A stretch of DNA of 64,000 bases, taken from the NCBI GenBank assembly GCA_022701365.1, contig JAKUHH010000184.1, forward strand, positions 124,001 through 188,000, given 5' to 3'. Shown here one piece after another: positions 22,738 through 35,323 of this stretch; position 1 is the first letter of the stretch; each line of letters begins with the position of its first letter. The DNA is from Mycocentrospora acerina (taxonomy: Eukaryota; Ascomycota; Dothideomycetes; Pleosporales). Made by a program: the position numbers and the translations under genes. The notes below the pieces were generated by a model. The model was not told where the DNA came from. It saw only the letters and a program-made list of their open reading frames with translations, and searched no databases.

Positions 22738-25597
22738 CTTGGACTCTGGTTTCCTTAATAGAGAGTCTGTTGTTTTGTGCCGTTATTTGGCCTTGAATTT
22801 AGTCCAAGATACGTGGACGTATTACGTTTGTTGTTATAAGAAGCCAATGGTGACGACTTATATGGAATGTCTTTCTGTAGGAAGTGGGTGGTTGATACTC
22901 TAGTGAAAAAGTGAGACAACAGGCTCTGCAAGAAAAAGCTAACTGGGTTAAAAAGGTGATGTGACCAGAAGTAGAGGTTAATGTGTGTATTACTGCATGC
23001 ATACTACATGTATTATAGTAAAAAAAGAAGAATGTGTGTACTAAATCATCAGCTGATACGGCAAGCAATCAGCAGGTGGTGCTTTTATGAAGATCGCCGC
23101 GGACAATGACGCAGCCAAGGTTGGTAGCAATTTACTCGTATGCCGGGTCCTTACGTAGTTGTATCATCTTATTGCAAGTGCCATCGCTTGAGAAAAAACC
23201 CTTTGTATCTATAGCTCTTCAGTAGATGAGTCGACATCAATAGTTCTCGGGCGTGCAACTGATCCTACTTGGAGCCACGGCAACCATGATGAAAAGCTCC
23301 AGAGTTTCCCAATTATGAACCGATGACGGCGCAAAGCAACGAAAACTTGTTACGTGTCGGGAATCAAGAGATATCTTCATCATCTAACCGAGTTGAAAAC
23401 AACCATCGTATACCATGCTCTTCATAAGGCTAGGAAGTTGGTTTTATTGGTGATCAAACGTATCACGGAATCTATTTGAGATTGCTTGACTCTTTGAAGT
23501 TTCTCGTTGAATGAATTGTATTTCTGCTAGCTCTTCAAAGAAAATTACAGCATGATAAGCTACGAGTTTCGATAACAAAGATTAATGCACTAGTCGCGAA
23601 GAGCTTTAAAAAAGAATGCGTTGCTATCATCGTTAGAGCATGCATGGGTGGCTGGCTAAGAGTACCGAATTAAAATTAACGTGACACATCATAGCGATTC
23701 TGCATGTCGCTTAAACTAATATGAGTAGCATGCTTTATGCAGTGCAATAAAATTGAACCCTACATTGTTACGCATCCACAATCCGCCGGGGTGTAATATT
23801 CTTAACAAAGGAGACCGCCTAGGCAGCTCAGTTAAATAGTGTTCATCCGTATGCAAAATTGTGATACCGATGACTGCTATCCCAAAGGAGGCGCTATGTG
23901 CTAGTCACAGAAATCTCGCTTAGAGAACTTCACCAGATAAGTATGAGCAGATGTGCCCCACCTTGCATGACCCGATATCGCTATTTAGCCAAAAGAAAAG
24001 AAAGCAGAGCAAGCATGTAGTTTATAAGGATAGAATTTGTAACTGTGTGAACATAGTTGCATAATGCTATCAGGAAATTTCTTTTGAAGTAGCAATCGAG
24101 GTTGATGTAGCACAAGCCACAGATTCTAGCGCTAAGATTTCATCCAGTCATCGGTACCGATGATTCTAGACACATAATGTTAGCGGACCGTGCCGTCCCT
24201 CGATCATTTGAACCTTATGCCAAGGATCGAATTTGTTTGTGTGGCTATCGGTGAGCGGCTCGTGTAGTATCGTTGAGTGTTTAATCCTGGTGAATCATGG
24301 GAGACATTAGGTTATTCCATGACTAAAGTACGATCAAAGTAGTCAATTTGAGCTCTCGTTTAATTCATGAGCTATTTACACATTTTCTTCAATTTTTAAC
24401 AAAAGCCCACTTTTAGTTCACAATCGTAGCTCCCTAGACTCATTCACATTATATCAGGTAAGCTAGCATGCTCAATAGTCCCAGCGAGGGTAAAACATGT
24501 TACGATCTGAAAGGGTCCAGATTTCCATCGTGCGTTTTGAAGCAGCGCTCAGGCAATCCAGACCCACAGAGGCCGTGACCCATTCTAAACCATTACTGTA
24601 GTAATCGTTACCTATCGTTTGCTAGTGCGTCTTCTACCAATGGACTTTGGTCTTATCGATCACACAATGGTCGCACAATTTCACATACAAGGCAGCAAAG
24701 CGTAGTGCAATTCTAGCGGCGTTATCAACAAGAAAGGGCCGACTACGCTAATCTTCCCTATCGCCTCGATGATCCCCATCGCTGAATGGCGTCAGCTGTC
24801 GGAAATTTCTGTCCGCGTTGCCAACTTCGGTCCTATGCTATAGTCACTTCTTATTGAAACCACCACTACGGCCTCATTGGATCTAGACACTTTGGATCCC
24901 TCGCGTTAACTGTACAAGCCGACTTGAAAATGTCTGCTCTTCTTAGAATACGGAGGTGCCACCGCTACTGGTAACATGGCCGCTCGTATTTTCAAAACGC
25001 GAATTGAATCCTATCATTTCATCTTACTTTTTAATCATGTTGACTTCGGCGACAAATCAACTGCGTCATGTTCCAATTTCACAACATGACTGACAATATT
25101 TGCCTCCAGACATTTTAGGCAACGCTTCCGTCCTTGTCTATCCCAATTGAAGTTCACAAGTGTCGACACATTATGCTGCAATCAACACAACCACGCCTAG
25201 GTCTAATACCCGCGCACGGGCTAAAAGCGGCTCGTTGGCGGCATGAATGTTGAAGTAATTTATAGAATGCCAAATGACATAATCAAGAGATGGTCAACTT
25301 ATTTCACCTACCTTATGCAAGAAGTGTTTCTATTAAAATGATTCGAATTCTTCAGTTCAGTTCTAGTTAAAAATTGGTCCTTGTAGAGGTTGTGGTAAGC
25401 CAAGTCACTCAGGCGTCGTTTTGATGCTCATGAACTGGAAGCAAAGTTCTTCAAAAGAATTGACGGAGACAAAAATCAAAAATAAGGGAGTCGCACATTA
25501 AGTATTTTGACAGCTAGGAATGCTAAGAATAAATACATTCTGGCACATTATGTTTGTGCGTCCATTCTGTTTGACACTAGTGCAACTCATTATTGGA
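22738..25597. other. 2.9-kb AT-rich gene desert
   Basis: I find no supportable gene on either strand. Frames are short and broken, GT/AG signals do not join coherent reading frames, and no terminal repeats are obvious by eye. It could be decayed transposon or gene sequence, but nothing identifies a parent. Confidence 0.45.
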
Positions 25598-26632
25598 TCA
25601 TGTCTCTTCGGTATGCTCGGAGTTCAACTTCCTGGAGGTCATTCTGTACAACTGACCCTTATTATCTCTACATCCTACTTCCATAAGGCTGTACCTCGCT
25701 TGGTTTAAATGCCAAGCCAGATACCCACAAATGAAGTCATCCACAGAGGATCTTAACTGTGGGTAATCCTCCAGTAAATATCGTGTTGTCAACACGTTTT
25801 CCGTGACATCTATGCACACCTTACGCAATGCATCTGTTGTACTAATTCCATGAGTATTTGCGACACTGCAAATGTAATTCAATCGCTCCGTTCCAATAAT
25901 GGATTCCTTATAGAAAGAGAGAATGTCGTTCGCATTGTTTATAAACTCCATCAGGTCCTGGAGACATGGCATATACACATGTAGAAATTCTTTTTCTGGA
26001 AACAATGACTCAGGAAAGCAGAAATGTGCGTACGGTTCTGCATACCCAGTCTTCTCGCGTAAGTAACTGGGGAACTTCCTCGCACCAATAGGAGGCTTAA
26101 CTTTGCCGTCGTAATCGCGCTCCATGATACATCCACTAATAAACTGAATTGTCGACTTAGTATACATGGCCGTTGCGTGGGAACCCATATGGTTCTCATT
26201 ATGCTTCATGAATTCGATGAGCGACTGCAGGACGGGAGATTTCTGAGGCTCTCCCTTGAGAAGCCGGATATGGAATTCATCCATCGCATCGCCAAGCTGA
26301 GGTGCGATATCGTCGATGAAGAGAAGGTAGGTAGCGTGGATACCGTATGCCACCTGAACGTCCTTTCCGGCGGATGGGTAGCACATACCCAGGCCTGTAG
26401 ATATCCATTTACCCATGCCAACGGCTTTGTAAGTGAGTTCCGGAAGCCAAGTGGTTTGCTCTCTAAAGTGTCCCATCACTCTGGCCTCGAGAGAGAAATC
26501 ATAGCCAAACCGTGGCATACTGAATTTGATATTTGAAAGGAAATTTGAGAGAATATTGGCATACGCCTCTTTAGAAACATTGCCTAGATTGGAAAGCCCT
26601 CCAGCAATATCTAACTTGTTGTGAATCAGCAT
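25598..26632 (-). CDS. Trichodiene-synthase-family sesquiterpene synthase
   Basis: Predicted 344-aa class I terpene synthase resembling the trichodiene/longiborneol synthase family, which cyclise farnesyl diphosphate to a sesquiterpene. It is a single exon with an ATG at 26632. The Asp-rich metal site is FIDD at about residues 105-108, without the full DDxxD. The second metal site matches NSE: NDILSFYKE at residues 235-243 (N-D-x2-S-x3-E). An Arg-Tyr pair typical of the C-terminal active-site lid is at residues 313-314. Length is slightly below the roughly 380 aa of trichodiene synthase, mainly at the N-terminus. No other trichothecene genes are seen nearby, so the product need not be trichodiene. 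A divergent P450 starts 1.46 kb away, the usual partner for terpene oxidation. Confidence 0.82.
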   Translation of the reverse strand: MLIHNKLDIAGGLSNLGNVSKEAYANILSNFLSNIKFSMPRFGYDFSLEARVMGHFREQTTWLPELTYKAVGMGKWISTGLGMCYPSAGKDVQVAYGIHATYLLFIDDIAPQLGDAMDEFHIRLLKGEPQKSPVLQSLIEFMKHNENHMGSHATAMYTKSTIQFISGCIMERDYDGKVKPPIGARKFPSYLREKTGYAEPYAHFCFPESLFPEKEFLHVYMPCLQDLMEFINNANDILSFYKESIIGTERLNYICSVANTHGISTTDALRKVCIDVTENVLTTRYLLEDYPQLRSSVDDFICGYLAWHLNQARYSLMEVGCRDNKGQLYRMTSRKLNSEHTEET

Positions 26633-28093
26633 TGTGTAAGGTTGTTAAATGAAACAGACAAGTAGTTCAAGTCAGTGTAACAGGAAACAAATCTCGAAAA
26701 GCGTTCTGTCTGGTATCTCTTAGCTGGATTAAGTGACAAAGTTAAGTACAATAGGGGACAGCTGCTAAATATGAACGTTAGTCTCAAAAGCAATATTCCC
26801 AGCAAGACAGGATTGCCAACATACGTCATTTTCTCTCACATTTTGATCGCCTTGCAACTCACTATCGTATTTAAGCGCGTGAAGGGTGATTGTTAGTGTC
26901 AGGCGATTAAAACAGTGAGTAATTTGTGTTTAGACGAGCACCCTGATTAATGCAATCTATCTTAAGCGCTTCGTAAGTATGCAAGTACACGTAGTATTTT
27001 AGGCATCCGTTACTATGCCTCACTGGCGACGCAGTCGATTTTAGGGTCAGTATTGTGGAAATCATTGGAAACTAGGCGTGCTTTTTATAAATATCAGCTA
27101 CACTGGCCTGTTTCCAAATCCTTTTCAGGCTCCATTTAGCTGAAGAAGGTTCAATCTACTAAGCCAGATATCGATTTAGCTTGTTAGATTCCCTGCTATG
27201 ATGTCCTTGGTCAACCTGATGAAAGTATTTCCGAGATCCCCCCCAATCGTGCTCAAGTTGCCGGAAAGCCTATTGCTCTGTGTCTTGTTGAAAATTTCTC
27301 TGCAAAAATTTAAGTATTACTTCACCTACATTCGGAGCATTTATAAAAGGCTTGTTAACCAGAGCCTGGGAAGTTATGTTGAACAGCGATTCGCTTGTAG
27401 CTTTCTGTTGTGTACAACCTTGCAACTTATCGGAATGGCCGGAGATGATCATAGACGGCCTCAACAGTTCTGCAGGAATGCTCTATTAAGCTTAGGAAGC
27501 AGGAACTGATAACAGAGAATGCAGTCGTAGAACGCCTTGCTACCCGTTCAAAGCACGCTATAGATTGGCCACGCCTAGATCAAGAATTATTTTTATTGAC
27601 TAAAATAAGAAAATTTTGATCACAATTGCGTCCAGATGATCTCGGTTTACTAAACGGACCAAATACCTAGCTCTAGCCATGCACTAAGTGTATTAAGGGT
27701 AGTGCAAAATGCTCCATGGATCACCGATACTGATTGTTGTTTGTTACTAATGTACACCCTTGTAAAAATTTAATATTGCTTTTAATGAGCCTTAGACCAC
27801 TTTTGTGCCAAGGCGTGTATATAGCCGTAATTGATGTCACCAGGATCAAGCCACCTGGCAGAACGGTAGAAGAAATATAGGCAGTGGTAGTGTAGACTTT
27901 TCATGCACATCTCCTGTGCTTCTCCTGCACACGATAATTGATTGCCATTGATTGAGCGACAAGTCATTTCTTGCACATTTTGCAACAGTCACAATAAGAA
28001 ATTTGGACAATATTAATGGGCTGTGACCTGTGAGTACTTTTACTTGGGCACATATATAATGGATGCAAGCAGAGACAGAAATAATCAATCAAA
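26633..28093. other. Intergenic region between terpene synthase and P450
   Basis: Bidirectional promoter space of 1.46 kb for the divergent terpene synthase and P450. A minus-strand frame at 27782-27985 carries four Cys in its first half, but has no start context or exon partners I can support. Nothing else is recognisable. Confidence 0.45.
28053..28060 (+). promoter_or_regulatory. Probable TATA box of the P450 gene
   Basis: TATATAAT lies about 41 bp upstream of the P450 ATG at 28094, well placed for a core promoter with a very short leader. The evidence is positional. Confidence 0.5.
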
Positions 28094-29907
28094 ATGAGTT
28101 TGCAGAACTGTGCAGCGTTCGGTGTTCTAGGGTTTGCAATTTTGCGAGTCTTTTATGGTACTCCACTCAATCTAGGCACCATCTTCTCGACAATCGCTTT
28201 GTTATCCACACCATACTTCTGTCTCAAGGCCTACCATATCTTTATCTACGCTTATTTCATATCTCCTCTTCGCAACCTCCCAGGACCCCAAGACCATCTT
28301 CCGCTGATAGGCCACGCACTGAACCAATATCGCGCAAACGGGCCATACGAGCTTTACCTTTCCTGGAGCCGCAAGTGGCCGGATGCGCCATTTATTCGAT
28401 ACATATCCTTCGGCAATTCAGAGGTTCTTTTGGTCAATAGTTTGAAAGGAACTCAGGAGATACTACAAACGGAATGCTACTCTTTTGCAAAACCTCCAAT
28501 CTTTGAAAGGATTGCGGCCGAGATAACAGGTCATGGTATTATATTTGCAGAGGGCAATGAGCATAAAAGACAGAGACGGCTGTTGAACAGTATATAGTGC
28601 ATCTCCGCAAAAAGTACTTTCACTAATGTAACCAAGGCATATTTTCGATAGCCAATATGAAGAAGCTTGTACCTCTTCTCCAGTCCCATGGTGAACACCT
28701 TGCCGATACCATTGAACAAATCATTGGACGCGACCAGAGCGCTACTATCGAAGGTATATATTCCCCATAAACGTGCGTGAAGTTTAAAGTAACCATGGAC
28801 GATTCAGTGATCTCTATCTTCTCGAAAGCGATGCTTGATGTCATTGGCCTTCTTGTACTAGGCAAAGAGCTGGACAATCTTGATACGAATCAGTCATTTA
28901 AGGATTGTTATAATCGTATATTTAACCAATCACGCATCAGTTACATCATCTCTGCTATTAATAGTTATATTCCACTGAGAGCCTGGCTGCCAATAGAAGC
29001 TAATCGTTCATTTCTGCGAGCAAATGCTGAAATCAAGCGGATTTTGAGAAGACAAATAAGACAAAGACAGCAGGAATTATCGACAAATGAGTCTGCAAAA
29101 GATTCCTCCGCTATACCGATCAGTCGAGACATGCTCACCTATCTACTTGAAGCATCACCTCCTGGCCGGTCACAATGGAGCGAAGAAGAACTGGTGGACC
29201 ATGTCAGTTTGCGGACTAGCATATTTCCACTCGTGCGCTGATCCATCTATAGCTCCGTACATTCATGGCTACAGGACATGAAACTTCGGCAGTCGCACTT
29301 ACTTGGGCTATCCATGTTCTCTCGAATCGATCAGACGTCTATGAATCGCTTCGAGCTGAAGTCTTGACGCTTCCGACAAGCTCTGAAATTGACTATGCTG
29401 CACTTGAGGGCCTTTCGTATCTGAACAACTTCTGCCGCGAAGTTCTACGTGTGTACGCCCCAGGTAAGGATAGATTTCTAAATCTACCCTAATTTCTCAT
29501 AGCTAACCTTCACGGCAGCTGTTATGATCTGGCGTCAAGCAGTTAAACCCGTAATCATCGAAGGAACCTTTATTCCTGTGGGCACAAACATCATCATTTC
29601 GCCGCAAGTTAATCAATTTCATCCGCATATTTGGGGTCCTTTTGCTAGAACATTCGACCCTGATCGCTGGAACTCGCTCTCTTCTGAAGCCTCGTCGCCC
29701 TATGCTTTTCAAGCCTTTGGTGGTGGGCCTAGAGTATGCATTGCAAGGACATTATCCATGCTAGAATTGAAAATAATGTTAGTGAATCTCATCAAGAGAT
29801 TTAAGTTCACCAGTGTTGAGAAAGAGGAAGAATTGAAGTTGGAAAACTATCTTACGCTAAGACCAATAGGCGGATTAAGAGTAACGATCACACGTCGCGA
29901 AGATTGA
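28094..29907 (+). CDS. Cytochrome P450 monooxygenase
   Basis: Predicted 541-aa membrane-anchored P450. Exons are 28094-28589, 28637-28753, 28790-29202, 29253-29463 and 29519-29907, phase-consistent throughout. Introns are 47, 36, 50 and 55 nt. The 36-nt one is unusually short, but reading through it meets a stop. The N-terminus has hydrophobic segments and then the LRNLPGP proline hinge. The I-helix oxygen motif is MATGHETSA, the K-helix ExxR is EVLR, and the heme loop is FGGGPRVCIA with the Cys ligand at about residue 486. Ala stands where Gly is usual after the Cys. It diverges from the terpene synthase, so oxidation of that terpene is a fair inference. Subfamily and substrate are not assignable by eye. 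Confidence 0.88.
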
Positions 29908-30863
29908 TCTTCGACGTTGAACAACACTGCTGCTGTTTTTGAAACTAAAACACACATTTCAATTAAAATAAAACGAGCAAATTTGCGAGATCAGTTATCA
30001 CTATAATATTAATGTGGTTTCTGCACGTAGTTCCACCGCGGCTAGAAATTTGCTCAAATCGTTCCAAGGTGAAATAATGCTAAGGAGCGTGTGAGAGAGC
30101 TTCTTAAGCAACTTCAAATAGCAGTCAATATTAAAAACTATGGACTGCACTTGTGATCAAATAATGACTTACGAGTATAAGTTTCATCAAGGCCTGCGGA
30201 TTGTCTTGGGGTGCAGGCTAAGATTGCAGCAATTTAGCGGCACTTGAAATAATCTGCAATCGCCGCCTAATCTCGCAATTTAAAGTCGTCAAATTGAATT
30301 CGAATGATAACCTCGAAGTTGATTGCAATCATTATGATCAGATCTTGCACATACTTTAGCGACTCACTAAATGAGGCCACTCATAAGGTCTTTTTTAGTT
30401 AGAATTTTAGCTTGAGTTTCTAAACATCTACGACTACACACTGGGTCAAAAGCGCTCCGACACGCTCTGTGTTGAAGATAATTAGCTATGACTGTAGCAA
30501 ATTCAAGAGTGAGAGATTAGCAGTAAAAATTTTGAATGTTGACTCAGGCCTTTACCACTATGACAGACAGGATACTTTTACGAGGTATAACTAAGAGCTA
30601 CATCAGATTTTTCGAAAATTTAGGTCTTAATCGCTGGTTTCTATCTGGATGATAAAGGTCAAATGGAAGTGCTACTGCCCATCGCTTAAACTCTCCGGTT
30701 ATGTCGATGCAATCGCGGCTATGCAATTGAACTTTCAGGTGTTTTCGAGCTGTGGAAATCGTTTCCCTGGTCACAATATTATTCGCAAATACATTTTATT
30801 TCGATTAAAGCCAGCAGACATGTTATGAATCTGATATATTAAATGTTGACGAGGTGCGAGAGA
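29908..30863. other. AT-rich intergenic stretch
   Basis: This lies between the end of the P450 and the end of the minus-strand membrane-protein gene. No supportable frame or repeat was seen. Confidence 0.5.
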
Positions 30864-32165
30864 TTATGCTGGCCTTGCTCTTTCCAACCCCGGTAGCTCC
30901 TGCAAACCCTCGCTTGGATGGTCGGCATGCATCTCATGTATCTTCTGTTGAATATTGTACACCCTATAAAATTCACTTGTAGAGGGTATTCGGGCTTTTG
31001 TATATTCCTTCTGACCGTGATAAAGAAATTCCGCCGGCATTGTCGTAGGGCTCGTGATTCTATTGCGCTGTCGTTTTCGTCTCGAACAAAACACCCAAAC
31101 CAATAACGCAATGAACGCTATTGCAGCCAGAGAACCGATAATAGCACCTGCAATCAATGCTTTAGACGGCGTTAAAACTGGAGATGCAGTAGAGGTAGGG
31201 TTTAGTTGAGGTGCAGATGTGTTGCTTGTCTCTCTGTTGAGCTGCGTGTTGGTCACTGTGCTAGTTGTGACCTGTTGCGGGGTGGAAGCCTCTGTGATTG
31301 TGGACAAAGAAGTCGCTGAATAATTTAGCGATTGTCAAGAGTTCGAATTTCTTATAAGGTTGCACCTACTTGATGTCGTAGTTACCACAGTTCGATAAAT
31401 GGAAGAGGCTGCCCAGGCTGATGCTGCGCAAATAATTTGCGAATGCACGGGTGCATCGATAACAGGATATTGATTGAAAATGGAAACAGTTTGACAGAAA
31501 GAACCCGGATTACTACATACTTGTCAGCGTTGAGTTTGACTTCGAGTATGACAACTCACCATGTCTCGGTCTTGACACCGACGGGTCTGGCTCCAGCACA
31601 AGATGTCCAGATTGTAGTACATGTTGTGGCGCCGATATCACAACACTGAGCATAGGTTTTTGTGACAAGTAAGCTTTGCGTCTTAGGGCAATTAATGGCT
31701 TCTACTGCGAACCGTCAGCGTTGTCAAGTGGAAATGTCGCCTGACTACTTACAAGAGTCACTATCAGTGTGTATGTACCATCCCTGGAACTGCTGATTAT
31801 TGATCTCTGGTCCACTGGTAACAGTTACAGCATTTATGATTGTCGTTCTGTTTCGTTTAGGGTCCATGACAAATATAGTGAGCGCAAAACGAACACAGGT
31901 AAACGGCGCACGTGTATTGAACGTAGCTGGAAATCAGTTTCCAATTAAATATTTTGATACGCCACTTCGTCTGCAACATTATCCTTGCCATCTGCATTTG
32001 CTACCTAAGCATCTTTTCTTAGCTCGAGACGCTCGCATAACTATTTTCGAGCTTCCAACACTCTCCCCCTTGATATGAAGACCTCTTACCAAAGTTGATG
32101 TCTGTGTCCCTGCATGACATTAGCTGCGGGTCAACATGACCAGTTGTACACGCGCTGCTACCGCT
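30864..32165 (-). CDS. Single-span membrane protein with Cys-rich ectodomain (5' end unresolved)
   Basis: A chain of short exons on the minus strand joins in phase: 32090 to about 32160 (first recognised exon, 5' end uncertain), 31753-31926, 31560-31704, 31370-31512 and 30864-31315. The ectodomain contains Cys-rich stretches (CCDIGATTC, TCNPGSFCQ) and two NxS/T sites. A Thr/Ser-rich stalk follows (TTTSTTSLSTITEAS). One transmembrane helix is coded in the last exon (ALIAGAIIGSLAAIAFIALLVW), then a basic stop-transfer CSRRKRQR and a cytoplasmic tail of about 65 residues. This is the usual plan of fungal Mid2/WSC-like surface proteins, but I do not recognise a named domain. The exon carrying the signal peptide was not found, and the 163-nt first intron may hide another small exon. 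Confidence 0.6.
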
Positions 32166-33594
32166 GTAATATCTTGGCTAGGATGTTTTACCAACGCAGC
32201 CTTAGTAAAATGACCATTCATGTTGGTGAAAGATTGCTTTCCTAAAATCAAGTATCGGAACATAACAAACACTCCTGTTGTCAATAGACAGCAGCATATG
32301 TCTAATCTTGCTAGATTTACAAATTAGATGATAGTAGTGTGTACCTTGTTAGAAATGCTCTGTAAATGGTACGCGTCACAAATGTTGTAAAATGCCCTAC
32401 TGTTTGCTTGCAGGACTAAGCGCTGCGGCACAGCAGCTTTAAGCACGCTACGCTACAAGCTAAACACACAGTTGTAACAATTGACTAAGCGATGATACTT
32501 CATAACTCACTCGCGATTGAGCGATTGGATGCGACGAAAATATTGCGTTCACACTCAGGCTAGCAGTCTTGGACTCTTGGTGCAGTGGGCTGCTGCAACT
32601 GTGCCACTTACCGGCAGAAATGCAATCAGTCTATTTATCATTCGTTTGCTTCCTGTTGGGGCGTAGTGCCATGCAGGGGGTCTTGCTATACTCGAACAGA
32701 AAACCTACCGATTGATGGAATGATCGTTCTCAACTTTGTTAGCTAACGACCCAACGTGAGCAGCAAATACCTCACCACTTTGGGAGGACAATTATGAATA
32801 CACATGAGTGCTGTATATAGCACATAATTTCTCGTGTTACACTCTAGCAAAATTCTACCAAAGAACTTTTATTCGAGTACTAATTGAACAGTCTGCTACA
32901 TCGATTCAAAGTGGCTGGTTCAGGGCTGGCTCCACAAGCACTTCTCCTTCAAGCCGCTGCATAGCGCGTCGGTTTTGTCGAGTTAGCGCATGTGTAGCGC
33001 CTGTGCATAAATAGCTGCCTATCACAAGCGCCCACGCTAACCCTGACGGTTCGTAGCAAGGAGTGTTCATTGGTGACATTTTGATGGCTTAGCGCGCGCC
33101 TTCACACCTGTCCGATTCCTTGCTTGTCAGCCTCATACGCGAGCCGAGGTGCCAACAAACTTGCATGTATGATTCAGAGAAAGGCAGGTTGATAATGTCA
33201 TTGCCTACCTACGCCACCTTACTAACATGTATGTCTGCACCTGAGACCCAGTGAGCGAGCGACATTTACGCCTCTCATTACGCAAGGGTATCTGGATATT
33301 CAATGCAGTTCCCTCGTCAGATGGGATGTGTGGAAGCATAGGCCAAACAAGCACATTGCGTTAGGAAAGTCTTGGTATGGAGACTCTCTCTCGTCTTCTT
33401 ATCTGAAATATATCTCCCTCTCTGTGTTCCTTGTCTAGTTATTCTTTCGTGTTGCGGACCTCATTCTTGCAACCTCGTTCCAACAGTCTTTCCTTCATTT
33501 TTCTGGCCCTTACGTGCTCATCTTCCAACATCTTTTTAAAACATACATTAAAATATCTCGTTGACGCCGGACCGTCGCAGTTTAATCTATTCCT
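32166..33594. other. Intergenic stretch upstream of the GT31 gene
   Basis: No gene is supported. The left end may contain the missing first exon of the minus-strand membrane protein, and the right end the promoter and leader of the glycosyltransferase. Frames are short and unrelated to known families. Confidence 0.45.
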
Positions 33595-34974
33595 ATGGGT
33601 CTAGCTACCTCATATTCGTTTCGATCCGCTCGTATCGCCAGCTCTGTTCTATTGTTCTGCGGCTTGTCTAAGCTCATCGTCTTGCAAAATCCAACACAAG
33701 TGCCAATTTCACAATGGCTTCAAAAATCAAGATCTAAACCACTTACCCCTAATACACGCTGCGGCATGTTCCCTGACCCTGGAAATATTGCCATTGCAGT
33801 CAAGACTGGTGCCACCGAAGCTGTAGAGAAGATCCCAATATTAATGCATACAACACTCCAGTGCGCGCAAAATGTCATGATCTTTTCTGATCTTGAGCAG
33901 AAGATTGTTGGCCACCAGCTTCACGACGCTCTTGCGGATATACCTCAAACCGCTATGGATGGCAACTCAGATTTCGACTTTTATTGGAAATTGAAGGAGG
34001 CAGAAAAGTACGGCCAAATCGAGAAAATGCTGAGAGGCGCACACGATCCACGAATTTCGCAAGACTTAGCGGCTTGGACACTCGACAAATACAAGCAGCT
34101 TCATATCCTTGAGAAACTATATGCAGCACATCCAGACAAAGACTGGTATTTGATGATGGATGCCGACACATATCTTGTGTGGCCCAATCTCCTTGCATGG
34201 CTCACTCGACTCTCAAACCCGATAACAACCGCACTGTATCTTGGTTCCCCTGCCAAAGTGGGTAACATCCATTTTGCACATGGAGGTAGTGGTATCTTGC
34301 TGTCGCAGGCTACAATGTACAATCTCGCAGTGATCAACAAAGGAGTTGCATCGAGATGGGACAAGCCGATGCATGATGAATGCTGTGGTGATTTTGTTAT
34401 CGGTGCTGTACTGAAGAAAAGTGGAATTCTGTTGAAATCATCCTGGCCAACAGTCAATGGTGAAAAACCAGCCACTCTTCCTTTTGGGCCAACACACTGG
34501 TGTCAGCCAGTAGTAACGATGCATCACGTGGAGCCTCACGAGATGAATCAAATTGCCAACTTCGAACTCTCTAGGAACAATAATCGAGTAAGATCTACTT
34601 TAATTTAGGAACGACGGTGAAAGTTTGAGTAACTGACCTAATTGCAGGAGCCGTTAACATTCGCTGACATCTACGACAAATTTGTCAAAGACATCCTTCC
34701 AGACTCTCTCGACCAATGGGATAATGGCTGTTTGGATGTAAAGACAGAAGCGGACTCTTACCAAGCCTGCCAAAAAGTATGTGAGGACGATTTGAACTGC
34801 TTTCAGTTTACGTATTATGGGAACCAATGTGCACTTGGTCACAGCATACATCTTGGGAGACCAAGAGAGTCGACAAACGGGGTAACTTTCCGCAGCGGCT
34901 GGCTGTCTGACAGAATCAAAACTTGGGTCGATAACCAGGCTCCTTGTGACCCAAAGTTTCCTTGGACTAGTTGA
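33595..34974 (+). CDS. Fungal GT31 (Fringe-like) glycosyltransferase with PAN-like tail
   Basis: Predicted 439-aa type II Golgi/ER membrane protein. Exons are 33595-34587 and 34648-34974, split by a 60-nt GT-AG intron in phase 0. A hydrophobic anchor lies near residues 14-30. The catalytic region matches fungal glycosyltransferase family 31: AVKTGATE, IFSDLE, the DAD metal/nucleotide-sugar motif (residues 189-191, in MMDADTYLVW), HGGSG, MHDECCGD and PFGPTHWCQPVVTMHH. The last 80 residues carry CQKVCEDDLNCFQFTYYGNQCALG. This resembles an Apple/PAN module that could bind protein or glycan. The donor and acceptor sugars are unknown. Its position in a repeat-rich, gene-poor block suggests an accessory rather than core role. 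Confidence 0.85.
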
Positions 34975-35323
34975 ACATGATTGTACACTATCAGAGAAGC
35001 AGATTTAAGCTTGAGTTATTTTCATCGCACATTAAGATGTGCACACCGTAGTTCCTGAGCCTCACGGGACAGATCGATGTTGAATTAGAAGTGATTGATA
35101 AATTCTATCCAGCACGTGTTGTAAATTAAAAGATGGTAGCTTTTGTGACATAATCTGCCCCAAAGCAATGTCTAGAGAAGAATAGATTTGTTGCGAAACA
35201 ATGCTAGTATAGCAGGAACATGTATCAAAACACTTAGTTGAACTAGCTCTGCTACTGGATGTGCTGTAATTTTTTTCAGGGATAAGGTTAGTAGGTCGCA
35301 CAAAGCGCCACCTTCAAGTGGCT
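34975..35323. other. Short intergenic gap
   Basis: Nothing recognisable. It is the 3' flank of the GT31 gene and the 5' flank of the degenerate gene that follows. Confidence 0.4.

Noticed and set aside
27782..28088. Minus-strand frames with four Cys upstream of the P450
   Set aside because: They overlap the P450 core promoter, have no signal peptide, and I could not join exons with consistent phase.
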